Origin: Rhodopseudomonas rhenobacensis
Lineage (GTDB): Bacteria > Pseudomonadota > Alphaproteobacteria > Rhizobiales > Xanthobacteraceae
Reading direction: 5' to 3'
Length of the DNA stretch: 64,000 nt
NCBI RefSeq assembly: GCF_014203125.1
Contig: NZ_JACHIH010000006.1
Coordinates: 1 to 64,000, forward strand
How positions within the stretch are numbered: position 1 is the first letter of the stretch; every line of letters starts with the position of its first letter. This document shows, piece after piece, positions 29,424 through 37,928 of this stretch. Both the position numbers and the translations under genes were made by a program. Under the pieces are notes generated by a model. It was given only the letters and a program-made list of their open reading frames with translations. It was not told the origin of the DNA and made no database searches.

Positions 29424-29625
29424 GGCTCGGCCGAATCTCGCTGCTACGCAGGGGCGGCCTGATCGTTCGCTGTCCCCTCCGCGTCATGGCCGGGACAAGC
29501 GCGGCATGACGCGGACGGGGCGGCGCTCGCCGAAACACCCCGTGCGCAGCAGCCTGAAGAACTCCACCGAGTGAGGGCGCGCGCCTGAGGCGGCGGTCCG
29601 GCGGGACGCTGCGCGCGCACCGCGC

Positions 29626-30147
29626 CTAAAGCCGCAGCTCCCAGGTCTCGCCGATCAGATCCTGGCCGAAGCTGCGGTGCGGCTTGCTCTCGATCAATCC
29701 GAAGCCGGCGCGCTGATAGATTTGTCGCGCGGCGGTGAGATTGCTCTGGGTCCACAGCGTGATCGTGCGATAGCCGCACGAGCGCGCAAAGCCGATCGCC
29801 TCGTCGACCAGCCGCTGGCCGAGACCTTGGCCGCGGCCTTGCGGGGTCACCAGCAGCAATCGAAGCTTGGCGACCGCGTCGCTGGCGCGCACCAGGAACA
29901 CCGAGCCGACCGGCTCGCCGTCGATCTCGGCAATCCAGCAGCGCTCGCGTGCTTCATCGTTCGATGCCAGAAATTTTCCGGCGATCTCGGCGACCAGCGC
30001 TTCGAACGAGGCGTCGAAGCCGTAGTCGGCGGCATACAGCGCGGCGTGGCTCTGCACCACGAAGCCGATGTCGCCGGGCCGCGGGCCGCGCAACGTTGCG
30101 GGCGAGGCCGCGGCGTCGGGCGTCGGTAACCGTTCGCTGGTTTGCAT
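29626..30147 (-). CDS. GNAT-family N-acetyltransferase
   Basis: The 173-residue protein has the GNAT fold signature: substrate-side strands RCWIAEIDGEPVGSVFLVR, the acetyl-CoA P-loop LLLVTPQGRGQGLGQRLVDEAI (R/QxxGxG/A type, about residues 94-115), and the C-terminal NLTAARQIYQRAGFGLIESK. A distinct feature is the N-terminal GPRPGDIGFVVQSHAALYAADYGFD, which matches the acetyltransferase half of MarR-GNAT fusion regulators, but no MarR domain is present here. The substrate is unknown. It is a single gene with the glycosyltransferase on the same strand upstream. Confidence 0.85.
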   Translation of the reverse strand: MQTSERLPTPDAAASPATLRGPRPGDIGFVVQSHAALYAADYGFDASFEALVAEIAGKFLASNDEARERCWIAEIDGEPVGSVFLVRASDAVAKLRLLLVTPQGRGQGLGQRLVDEAIGFARSCGYRTITLWTQSNLTAARQIYQRAGFGLIESKPHRSFGQDLIGETWELRL

Positions 30148-30215
30148 CGCACGCCTCCCTCGTGCCTATCGTCAAAGCGGCATTCGACTTTGGCAAATCA
30201 TTTTGGCGGGAGGTT

Positions 30216-30779
30216 TTAGACCAGCACGATGCGGCTGCGCAGCTGGGTGCGCGAGGAGCGGCCGAGCTGGCGTAACAACTTGGCCTCGGAGCGGCGGACG
30301 TCGTAGCCGCCGAGCCGGTCGTAATGGTCGCGGGCAATCAGCAGTCCCTGATCGGCGAGCGGGCCGCGGATTGCGCGGACCAGCCCGTCGAGCGCGTCGC
30401 GCCAGCTCGGTTCGGCATAGGGCGAGCGGGCGTAGCGGAAGATCCCGGCGCGCGGCCGGCCGCTGTCCGAGACGCGTTGAATGAATTGCGCGGTTTCGTC
30501 GATCCAGCCGGCGTCGAGCACCGCGCCGGCGTGCAGGAACATCAGCCAGGGTGAGCGCGTTTGTCGGGCGCCGGCGGCGAGCGCCGCGGCGCGCGAGCCT
30601 TCGAACGCCAGGAAATGACAGCCGGCGACGTCGGCGACCCGTTCGATGACGTCGGTGCCGCCGCGGTCGACCAGCGTCACCTCACTCACCACGCCGGCGG
30701 CGGCGCCCGGCACCAGCGCGGCCAGCGTCGCGACCGCGGTGCGCTCGATGCCCTCGGTGGGAATGATGACGCTCAGCAT
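30216..30779 (-). CDS. Small family-2-like glycosyltransferase
   Basis: This 187-residue protein begins MLSVIIPTEGIERTAVATLAAL and has VTLVDRGGTDVIERVAD and PWLMFLHAGAVLDAGWIDE, the nucleotide-sugar-binding beta-alpha layout and a DxD-like position (here HAGAVLD) of GT-A family 2 enzymes, but it lacks a clear DXD. The C-terminal ARDHYDRLGGYD is a common GT2 acceptor-loop motif. It is shorter than most family members and may transfer to a lipid or polyketide acceptor. I used the ATG at 30779 because the longer frame upstream is not protein-like. The substrate is not known. Confidence 0.75.
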   Translation of the reverse strand: MLSVIIPTEGIERTAVATLAALVPGAAAGVVSEVTLVDRGGTDVIERVADVAGCHFLAFEGSRAAALAAGARQTRSPWLMFLHAGAVLDAGWIDETAQFIQRVSDSGRPRAGIFRYARSPYAEPSWRDALDGLVRAIRGPLADQGLLIARDHYDRLGGYDVRRSEAKLLRQLGRSSRTQLRSRIVLV

Positions 30780-30910
30780 GTGGGCGGGTGTGACCTTTCG
30801 ATGAAACGCCGCATCGTTAGCACCTCGCCCCGGCGAAATCAGCCGGAATCCCTGCCCATTTTGCCAGCACAAGGTCGGATGCAGCAGCCCCGGGCGGTCG
30901 ATGCGAATAT

Positions 30911-30925
30911 GTTCTTGATTTGTTC
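30911..30925 (+). promoter_or_regulatory. LexA (SOS) box of the alphaproteobacterial type
   Basis: GTTC-N7-GTTC (30911-30914 and 30922-30925) is exactly the direct-repeat LexA operator of alphaproteobacteria. It overlaps the -35 TTGATT (30915-30920) of a promoter whose -10 is TATCTT (30937-30942, preceded by TG), spacing 16. The predicted start is about 30949, the A of the downstream ATG, so the mRNA may be leaderless. Confidence 0.8.
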
Positions 30926-30948
30926 TTATCAGATGCTATCTTGAACGC

Positions 30949-32109
30949 ATGAGAAGCACAGCAACTGCCCTCAAGCACCCGCCGGTCACGGCGCCCTCCG
31001 AGCCGGTGGGTGCGACCTCTCCGTTTCCGCCAATCGAGGCCGCGATCGACCGGCAGCGGCGGCGCGGCCGCGGCGCGCAATCCAACGACAGCGGCCGCTT
31101 CGAGGCCGAGGCCCGGGTGGCGTTCGACGACGGCTGGCAGTCGCTCGACGAACTGCCGCCGTTCAAGACCACGGTCGGGCTCGACACCGCCCGCAAGGTG
31201 ATCACCCGCAACGATTCGCCGGATATCGGCTTCGACCGCTCGATCAATCCGTATCGCGGCTGCGAGCACGGCTGCGTCTATTGCTTCGCGCGGCCGACCC
31301 ACGCTTTTCTCGGGCTGTCGCCGGGGCTGGATTTCGAATCCAAGCTGTTCGCCAAGCCGGACGCCCCGGCGCTGCTGGAGAAGGAATTGGCGGCTTCGGA
31401 CTACGAGCCGAAGATGATCGCGATCGGCACCAACACCGATCCGTATCAACCGATCGAGCGCGACAGCAAGATCATGCGCGGTATTCTGGAAGTGCTGGAG
31501 CGCGCCTCGCATCCGGTCGGCATCGTCACCAAATCCGCGCTGGTCACCCGCGACATCGATATTCTTTCGCGGATGGCCAAGCGCAACCTCGCCAAGGTGG
31601 CGCTGTCGGTGACCACGCTCGACCCCAAGCTCGCGCGCTCGATGGAGCCGCGCGCCTCGACGCCGGCGAAACGGCTGGAGGCGCTGCGGCAATTGTCCGA
31701 CGCCGGCATCCCCACCACCGTGATGGTGGCGCCGGTGATCCCGGCCTTGAACGACATGGAAATCGAGCGGATTCTCGACGCCGCCGCGCATGCCGGCGTC
31801 AAGGAGGCGAGCTACGTGCTGCTGCGGCTGCCGCTGGAAGTGCGCGACCTGTTCCGGGAATGGCTGATGGCGAATTACCCCGACCGCTATCGCCACGTTT
31901 TCACCCTGATCCGCGACATGCGCGGCGGTCGCGACTACGATTCGCAATGGGGCACACGGATGAAGGGCACCGGCCCGATCGCCTGGATGATCGGCCGCAG
32001 ATTCGAGATCACCTGCGCCAAGCTCGGGCTCAACAAGAAGCGGGTGAAACTGACGACGGACCACTTCGCCCGACCGAACCGCGCCGGCCAGCAGCTGAGT
32101 TTGTTTTGA
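30949..32109 (+). CDS. Radical SAM protein, PA0069/SplB-like family
   Basis: The 386-residue protein is a radical SAM enzyme: Cys105, Cys109 and Cys112 (CEHGCVYC) bind the [4Fe-4S] cluster. The following YCFARPTHAFLGLSPGLDFESKL and IGTNTDPYQPIE segments mark the PA0069/Rv2578c family related to spore photoproduct lyase. The reaction is unknown, although the SplB relationship suggests DNA-repair chemistry. The LexA box directly at its promoter supports a DNA-damage role here (inference). The N-terminus to residue 70 is basic (RQRRRGRGAQ) and the C-terminal FEITCAKLGLN is family-typical. No ribosome-binding site is visible, which fits a leaderless message. Confidence 0.9.
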   Translation: MRSTATALKHPPVTAPSEPVGATSPFPPIEAAIDRQRRRGRGAQSNDSGRFEAEARVAFDDGWQSLDELPPFKTTVGLDTARKVITRNDSPDIGFDRSINPYRGCEHGCVYCFARPTHAFLGLSPGLDFESKLFAKPDAPALLEKELAASDYEPKMIAIGTNTDPYQPIERDSKIMRGILEVLERASHPVGIVTKSALVTRDIDILSRMAKRNLAKVALSVTTLDPKLARSMEPRASTPAKRLEALRQLSDAGIPTTVMVAPVIPALNDMEIERILDAAAHAGVKEASYVLLRLPLEVRDLFREWLMANYPDRYRHVFTLIRDMRGGRDYDSQWGTRMKGTGPIAWMIGRRFEITCAKLGLNKKRVKLTTDHFARPNRAGQQLSLF

Positions 32110-32120
32110 GATGACTGCGT

Positions 32121-32256
32121 GCCCCGGACGCAGCGCAATACGGCGCACTTGCGGCGTGGTGCGCTGCAGATCCGGGGCCGTGACGACGTCTGCGTTTGAG
32201 ACGGTCCCGGCTCGGGGTGCAGCGCCAAGAGCGCTGCACCACGTCCGGGACACGTG
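32121..32256. repeat. Dispersed repeat, family 2
   Basis: This block is built of CCCCGGACGCAGCGC...GCGCTGCA and GGTGCAGCGC...GCGCTGCACC arms. A second full copy is at 61903-62041 and a partial copy at about 34795-34815. The arms are complementary, so each copy can fold as a long hairpin. Confidence 0.7.
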
Positions 32257-32398
32257 CTTCGCACGACGGGGCGAGCGGCTGGCCGACGGCTGACTCGACG
32301 CCTGAATCTAAACGGATCAATGGCCGGCCCCCTTGAATCTCGGGCACGGCCGCGAGTTCCGGGTTGCGCGCGCCGCGCTCAGCCCGCAGCATCCCGGC

Positions 32399-33139
32399 AT
32401 GATTCGGGACAAGGACAAGACTGCGCCGAGCAAGCCCAAGCTCGGCAAGGGCGTCATCGCCATTGCGCCGCCGAGCTTCCGGCGCGAGCGCGCGCTGTTG
32501 AAGCGCGGCGTCTGGCCGGTCGCCGGCTGCGACGAGGCTGGCCGCGGTCCGCTGGCCGGGCCGGTGGTGGCGGCCGCGGTGGTGCTCGACCCCAAGCGGA
32601 TCCCCAAAGGCCTCGACGATTCCAAGCGGCTGACGGCGCAGAAACGCGAGGAACTGTTCGAGGAAATTTGCGCCACCGCCGCCTTCGCGGTGGCCTATGC
32701 GTCGCCGGCGCGGATCGATCGCGACAACATCCTGCGCGCCTCGCTGTGGGCGCTGGCCAAGGCGGTGCATGCCTTGCCGGTGATGCCGCAGCACGTCCTG
32801 GTCGACGGCCGCGACAAGATCGCCGCGCGCTGCGACTGCGACGCGGTGATCGGCGGCGACGGCCTGGTGCTGTCGATCGCCGCCGCCTCGATCATCGCCA
32901 AGGTGTCGCGCGACCGGCTGATGCGCCGGCTGGCGGAGGATTGCCCGGGCTACGGCTTCGAGAACCACAAGGGCTACGGCGTGCCGGAGCATCTGGCGGC
33001 GCTCGACCGGCTCGGTCCGAGCCGGCACCATCGTCGTTTCTTCGCGCCGGTGGTGGCGGCGCGGGAAAAACATCATCCGGAAACCGCGACGCTGCCCGCC
33101 GCGGCACCGGACCTGTTCGACGGCGCTTCGCCGGGCTGA
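32399..33139 (+). CDS. rnhB: Ribonuclease HII
   Basis: From the ATG at 32399 the protein is 246 residues. RNase HII cleaves the RNA strand of RNA-DNA hybrids and single ribonucleotides in DNA. The family signature is [22 protein letters not shown] (residues 43-64) with the catalytic Asp45 and Glu46. Further acidic residues lie in [10 protein letters not shown] and in the C-terminal half ([21 protein letters not shown]), with [13 protein letters not shown] after it. A TTG start 22 codons earlier is open but has no ribosome-binding site. It follows the SOS-controlled radical SAM gene after a repeat, so it is probably expressed separately. Confidence 0.95.
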   Translation: MIRDKDKTAPSKPKLGKGVIAIAPPSFRRERALLKRGVWPVAGCDEAGRGPLAGPVVAAAVVLDPKRIPKGLDDSKRLTAQKREELFEEICATAAFAVAYASPARIDRDNILRASLWALAKAVHALPVMPQHVLVDGRDKIAARCDCDAVIGGDGLVLSIAAASIIAKVSRDRLMRRLAEDCPGYGFENHKGYGVPEHLAALDRLGPSRHHRRFFAPVVAAREKHHPETATLPAAAPDLFDGASPG

Positions 33140-33266
33140 GCCCGCCGGCTTCCCAAATCTGCGCATAAGCCGCGGTCCCCGCGGCGCTTTCCGCTGGTCC
33201 TTGCCGGCCGACCTTCGCTATGGGTAGAACTGAAGTGGAATTCGACCAAGGGACGTCAGCCGGTCC

Positions 33267-34778
33267 ATGCGTTTCACCTCCCTGATCGTCGAATTGATCC
33301 GCGCCCGGCCCGGACTGGTGTTCTGGCTGGTGGTGACGATCCAGGCCACGATGTGGTTCGTGGTGCCGCTGCTGCTGTATTCGGCGCCGCCGTCCGGCCT
33401 CGCGCTCACGCTGGCCTATGGCCGGGAATATCAGGTCGGCACCGAGCTCGGCCCGCCGCTGGCATTCTGGCTCGCCGATCTCGCCTACCGGCTCGCCGGC
33501 AATCACATCTTCGGCGTCTATCTGTTGGCGCAGCTCTGCGCCGTGGTGACGTTCTGGGCGCTTTATGCGCTGGGACGCGCCGTGGTCGGGCCGCAGCACG
33601 CCGTGATCGCGGTGCTGCTGACGCTGACCGTCACGGCGTTTGCCGGGCAGGGCGTGGACTTCGGGCCATTGGTTTTGGCGCGGCCGCTGTGGGCGCTGGT
33701 GCTGCTGCACACTTGGCGACTGATCGGCCAGCGCCGCCGCAACGCCTGGTTCGCGCTGTCGATCGAGGTCGGGCTGCTGCTGCTGACCACCACTTCGGCG
33801 CCGCTGTTGTTGCTGCTGCCGATCGGCTTCGCGCTGGCCAATCCGCGCAGCCGCAGCGTGCTGGCCTCGTTCGATCCGCTGTACGCGCTCGTGGTGATCG
33901 TGGTGCTGGCGCTGCCCTATCTGGTCTGGCTGGCGCGCGCCGAGCTGTTCGCGCTGCCGCCGCTGCCGACCGCCGATGACGCCATCCCGCGGCTGCTGCT
34001 CGGCGGCGAATTGGCCCTCGACCTGGTGGTGGCGCTGGCCGGCGTGGCGCTGTTGATCGTGCTCAATCTGCGCCGCCTCCATCGCCGGCCGGAAGATCCG
34101 CCGGTGATCGTGCGGCCGCCGGTGGCACCGCTGGCGCGGCAGTTCGTGTATTTCTTCGCGCTGGCGTCGGCGCTGGTCGGGGTGCTGCTGGGGGCGGTGT
34201 TCGGGCTTCCGCACGTGGTCGGCGGCGCCGGCATCGCGCTGTTGATGCCCGGCCTGGCGGTCGTGGTCTTGACCGGCGACGCCATCGCGCTGCGCCGGCA
34301 ACGCATCCTGCGCGCCGCCTGGGCGGCGGCGGTGGTGGCGCCGGCCTTTGCGCTGCTGGCTGCGACGCTGCTGCAGCCCTGGATCGGCGGCGCCGAGCGC
34401 GCCACCTCGCTGCCGGCTGGTGACATTGCGAAATTCTTCGGCGACAGTTTCGAGCGCCGCACCAACCGGCCGCTGCAGGCGGTGGCGGGCGACCCGCAGC
34501 TCGCAGCATTGATCGGCATGGGCGCGTCGCGGCCGCATTTGTGGCTCGACGCCGCGCCACACAGGACGCCGTGGATCAATGCGGCGAAGTTCGGCGAGCA
34601 GGGCGGCGTGGTGGTGTGGCGCGCGGCCGACACCATCGGCCAGCCGCCGGCCGACATCGCCCACCGCTTCCCCGGCCTGGTGCCGGAAATCCCCCGCGCC
34701 TTCGCGCGGCTGATCGACGGACGGCAGCCGCTGTTGCGGATCGGCTGGGCGATCGTGCGGCCGAAACCGGCACCGTAG
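33267..34778 (+). CDS. Membrane glycosyltransferase, family 39 (ArnT/PMT-like)
   Basis: This 503-residue protein has around ten transmembrane segments in the first 390 residues. The first periplasmic loop includes TLAYGREYQVGTELGPPLAFWLADLAYRLAGNHIFGVYLL, which has the acidic residue and GxPP(L)xxWL pattern of GT39/ArnT-type enzymes. Those transfer sugars from undecaprenyl-phosphate donors. The C-terminal roughly 100 residues form a periplasmic domain. No lipid-A or dolichol-type partner genes are adjacent, so the acceptor is unknown. GGGAC lies upstream of the ATG. Confidence 0.8.
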   Translation: MRFTSLIVELIRARPGLVFWLVVTIQATMWFVVPLLLYSAPPSGLALTLAYGREYQVGTELGPPLAFWLADLAYRLAGNHIFGVYLLAQLCAVVTFWALYALGRAVVGPQHAVIAVLLTLTVTAFAGQGVDFGPLVLARPLWALVLLHTWRLIGQRRRNAWFALSIEVGLLLLTTTSAPLLLLLPIGFALANPRSRSVLASFDPLYALVVIVVLALPYLVWLARAELFALPPLPTADDAIPRLLLGGELALDLVVALAGVALLIVLNLRRLHRRPEDPPVIVRPPVAPLARQFVYFFALASALVGVLLGAVFGLPHVVGGAGIALLMPGLAVVVLTGDAIALRRQRILRAAWAAAVVAPAFALLAATLLQPWIGGAERATSLPAGDIAKFFGDSFERRTNRPLQAVAGDPQLAALIGMGASRPHLWLDAAPHRTPWINAAKFGEQGGVVVWRAADTIGQPPADIAHRFPGLVPEIPRAFARLIDGRQPLLRIGWAIVRPKPAP

Positions 34779-34838
34779 CCAAGGATCCGCTGTGTCCCGG
34801 GCGCGGTGCAGCGCGAGTGCGCCTGCCAAATTCTCAGC

Positions 34839-34885
34839 TGTCATTCCGGGTTCGCTCGGCCTGCGGCCTCGCGCCCCGGAATGAC
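34839..34885. repeat. Dispersed palindromic repeat, family 1 (short copy)
   Basis: GTCATTCCGGG at 34840 pairs with CCCCGGAATGAC near 34875-34885 around GTTCGCTCGGCCTGCGGC. It lies between convergent genes and could act as a terminator. Confidence 0.7.
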
Positions 34886-34934
34886 GGCTTGGTTGATCGA
34901 GCGCGCAGCACGGGCCGCCGCCGGCGCTTCGGCC

Positions 34935-35783
34935 TCAGTCCGATCGCGGCGGCAATTCCTCCAGCGCCTTGGCGATGGCGCGCAGGTCCTGCCAGGCCAG
35001 CCGCTTGTAGGACGGCGAGCGCAGCAGATAGGCCGGATGGAACGTCGGCAGCGCGTGGATGCGGCGCGAGCCGGTGTCGTAATCGATCCAGCGGCCGCGG
35101 GTTTTCATGATGCCCTCGCGGGTCGACAGCAGCGTCTGGGTCGACGGATTGCCGAGCGTCACCAGAATCTCCGGATCGACCAGTTCGATCTGGCGCTGGA
35201 TGAACGGCAGGCAGGTCTGGGTCTCCTGCGGCGTTGGCGTGCGATTGCCCGGCGGCCGCCACGGAATCACATTGGCGATATAGACCTTGCTGCGGTCGAG
35301 CCCGATCGCCGCCAGCATGCGGTCGAGCAGCTTGCCGGAGCGGCCGACGAACGGCAGGCCTTCGATGTCCTCCTCGCGGCCGGGCGCTTCGCCGACCAGC
35401 ATGATGCGGGCCTGCGGATTGCCGTCGGCGAACACCAATTGCGTCGCGGTCGACTTCAGCGCGCAGCCGTCGAACGCCGCCAACAGATCGCGCAAGGCCT
35501 GCAGCGACGGCGCGGTGCGCGCCGCCTCGCGCGCCGAGACGATCGCCGCATCCGGTGCGAGCGCAGGCGCGGGCGTTGACCGGGACGGCGGCGCGTCGCG
35601 CTGCGGCGCCGGTGCAAGCTGTGACACTGCCGTCCGTGGTTCTGCGGCGCGCGCCGGTTGCGGCGCCGGCGCCGGCTCGTCGACCAGACGGTTGACCGGC
35701 TCGTCCATCATCGCGCAGTCGACGCCGGCTTCGAGATAAAACGCCAACAGCTCGCGCGCGCTGAGATGTGGCTCAGGCATCAT
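34935..35783 (-). CDS. Uracil-DNA glycosylase of the family-4-like class, lacking two Fe-S cysteines
   Basis: The 282-residue protein (ATG at 35783) contains the family-4 motifs [24 protein letters not shown] (from residue 131) and the leucine-loop region [10 protein letters not shown] (about 249-258). Such enzymes excise uracil from DNA. The N-terminal 100 residues are a Pro/Ala-rich linker. The four [4Fe-4S] cysteines of classical family 4 are only half present: Cys107 and Cys191 remain, while the partners are Lys110 and Trp175 (WRPPGNRTP instead of CRPPGNR). A uracil glycosylase class without the usual cluster is known from Bradyrhizobium, as I recall it. A longer upstream frame is not protein-like. 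Confidence 0.88.
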   Translation of the reverse strand: MMPEPHLSARELLAFYLEAGVDCAMMDEPVNRLVDEPAPAPQPARAAEPRTAVSQLAPAPQRDAPPSRSTPAPALAPDAAIVSAREAARTAPSLQALRDLLAAFDGCALKSTATQLVFADGNPQARIMLVGEAPGREEDIEGLPFVGRSGKLLDRMLAAIGLDRSKVYIANVIPWRPPGNRTPTPQETQTCLPFIQRQIELVDPEILVTLGNPSTQTLLSTREGIMKTRGRWIDYDTGSRRIHALPTFHPAYLLRSPSYKRLAWQDLRAIAKALEELPPRSD

Positions 35784-36055
35784 CGCGACGGCTCGCAGGT
35801 TGGCGCGGCAAATTGGGTCATGGTCTCTCGTAACACGCCGCTTGGCGCCAGCGTAGTTTGGATTCGCCGCCGCGCTGTGGCGAGCGGTTCCGAGCGCCGC
35901 GTGCGGCCGCTGTTCGGGGGGCGGAATATTGCGCAGGCTAGCGCGAATGGCCTCACCGCGAAACCTTGAAGGTAGATTCGGGAGGGTTGTTCTTCCCCGA
36001 AAAATCGGAAACAACACCCGTAGGAAACGTCCCAAGTGTGTCTGTGAGATCACGC

Positions 36056-37714
36056 ATGAATGCTGAACCGCTGCCGCCCCGCGAGGCGATGGAATTCGAT
36101 GTGGTTATCGTCGGCGCGGGGCCGTCGGGTCTGGCCGCAGCGATCCGGCTCAAGGAACTCAACGCCGAACTCTCGGTCGTGGTCGTTGAGAAGGGGTCCG
36201 AGGTCGGCGCCCACATCCTGTCCGGCGCGGTGATCGATCCGACCCCGCTCGATCAATTGATTCCGGGCTGGCGCGACGATCCGGACTGTCCGCTGAAAAC
36301 CCATGTCAGCGACGACCATTTCTTCGTCATGACCGGCAAGACGTCGTTCAAGGTACCGAGCTTTCTGGTGCCGCCGATGCTCAACAATCACAAGAACTTC
36401 ATCGGCTCGCTCGGCGATCTGTGCCGCTGGCTGGCGCCGAAGGCCGAGGCACTCGGCGTCGAGATCTATCCGGGTTTCGCCGCCACCGAAGTGCTGTACG
36501 GCGACAACGGCGAGGTCCGCGGCATCGCCACCGGCGACATGGGCATTGGCCGCGACGGCGAGCCGAAAGCCTCGTTCACCCGCGGCATGGACCTGCACGG
36601 CAAGTACACGCTGTTCGCCGAAGGCGCCCGCGGCAGCCTGGCGAAGCAGCTGATCGCCAAATACCAGCTCGACAAGTCCTCCGAGCCGCCGAAATTCGGC
36701 CTCGGCCTCAAGGAGGTCTGGCAGATCGATCCCAAGAAGCACAAAAAGGGCCTGGTCGCGCATTCGTTCGGCTGGCCGCTCAGCGACAATATCGGCGGCG
36801 GTTCGTTCCTGTATCACTACGACGACAACCTGGTGGCGGTCGGCTTCGTGGTGCATCTGAACTACGAAGATCCCTATCTGTCGCCGTTCGACAGCTTCCA
36901 GCGCTTCAAGACCCACCCCTCGATCAGCAAGATCTTCGAAGGCGGCAAGCGGCTGTCCTACGGCGCGCGCGCCATCACCGAAGGCGGCTATCAGTCGGTA
37001 CCGCGGTTGAGTTTCCCGGGCGGCGCGCTGATCGGCTGCGCGGCGGGCTTCGTCAACGTGCCGCGCATCAAGGGCGTGCACAATGCGATCGGCTCCGGCA
37101 TGATCGCCGCCGAACACGTCGCGACCGCGCTCGGCGCCGGCCGCAGCAACGACGAACTGGCCAGCTACGAGGATGCCTGGCGGGCATCGCCGGTCGGCAA
37201 GGATCTGTTCCGGGTCCGCAACATCAAGCCGTTGTGGTCGAAATTCGGCACCCGGGTCGGCGTGGTGCTGGCCGGTTTCGAAATGTGGTGCTCGACGCTC
37301 GGCTTCTCGCTGTTCGGCACGCTGTCGCATTCCAAGCCGGATCGCGCCACGCTCAATCCGGCGAAGGACCATGCGCCGCTGCCGCTCGCCAAGCCCGACG
37401 GCAAGCTGACCTTCGACCGGCTGTCCTCGGTGTTCCTGTCGAATACCAACCACGAGGAGGACCAGCCGGTTCACCTCAAGGTCGCCGACATGGCGCTGCA
37501 GAAGTCCTCCGAGCACGACGTCTATGGCGGCCCGTCGGGGCGCTATTGCCCGGCGGCGGTGTACGAATGGGTCGAAGGACCGGACGGCCCGCGCTTCGTC
37601 ATCAACGCGCAGAACTGCGTGCACTGTAAGACCTGCGACATCAAGGACCCCAACGGCAACATCACCTGGGTGCCTCCGGAGGGCGGCGGCGGGCCGAATT
37701 ATCAGGGCATGTGA
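36056..37714 (+). CDS. Electron transfer flavoprotein-ubiquinone oxidoreductase
   Basis: From the ATG at 36056 the protein is 552 residues. It carries electrons from ETF (beta-oxidation and amino-acid oxidation) to the quinone pool at the inner membrane. The FAD-binding GAGPSGLAAAIRL motif is at residues 17-29. The membrane-associated middle part includes SFPGGALIGCAAGFVNVPRIKG. The C-terminal ferredoxin-like domain has the four [4Fe-4S] ligands: the Cys in RYCPAAVYEW plus CVHCKTC. The next gene is unrelated. The frame runs back to 35966, but the extension has no ribosome-binding site. Confidence 0.95.
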   Translation: MNAEPLPPREAMEFDVVIVGAGPSGLAAAIRLKELNAELSVVVVEKGSEVGAHILSGAVIDPTPLDQLIPGWRDDPDCPLKTHVSDDHFFVMTGKTSFKVPSFLVPPMLNNHKNFIGSLGDLCRWLAPKAEALGVEIYPGFAATEVLYGDNGEVRGIATGDMGIGRDGEPKASFTRGMDLHGKYTLFAEGARGSLAKQLIAKYQLDKSSEPPKFGLGLKEVWQIDPKKHKKGLVAHSFGWPLSDNIGGGSFLYHYDDNLVAVGFVVHLNYEDPYLSPFDSFQRFKTHPSISKIFEGGKRLSYGARAITEGGYQSVPRLSFPGGALIGCAAGFVNVPRIKGVHNAIGSGMIAAEHVATALGAGRSNDELASYEDAWRASPVGKDLFRVRNIKPLWSKFGTRVGVVLAGFEMWCSTLGFSLFGTLSHSKPDRATLNPAKDHAPLPLAKPDGKLTFDRLSSVFLSNTNHEEDQPVHLKVADMALQKSSEHDVYGGPSGRYCPAAVYEWVEGPDGPRFVINAQNCVHCKTCDIKDPNGNITWVPPEGGGGPNYQGM

Positions 37715-37928
37715 CCACGATTGCGTGTGGCCGCGTGCGCGGTCACGATCCCGCCATACTGCGGGCGCTTTCAATTTGCTGCGTGGAACGGGCGTACGGT
37801 GCCGGCTGGCCGCCGCCCGGGGTCCATCCTTGCGGTGGAACGCCAAACGCGGCATGTTGTGTGGCTTGATGCTGCCGGTTCGGTTGCGCATCCGATCTCA
37901 TCCGTAAATCTGGAGCTGGGCAACCTTG

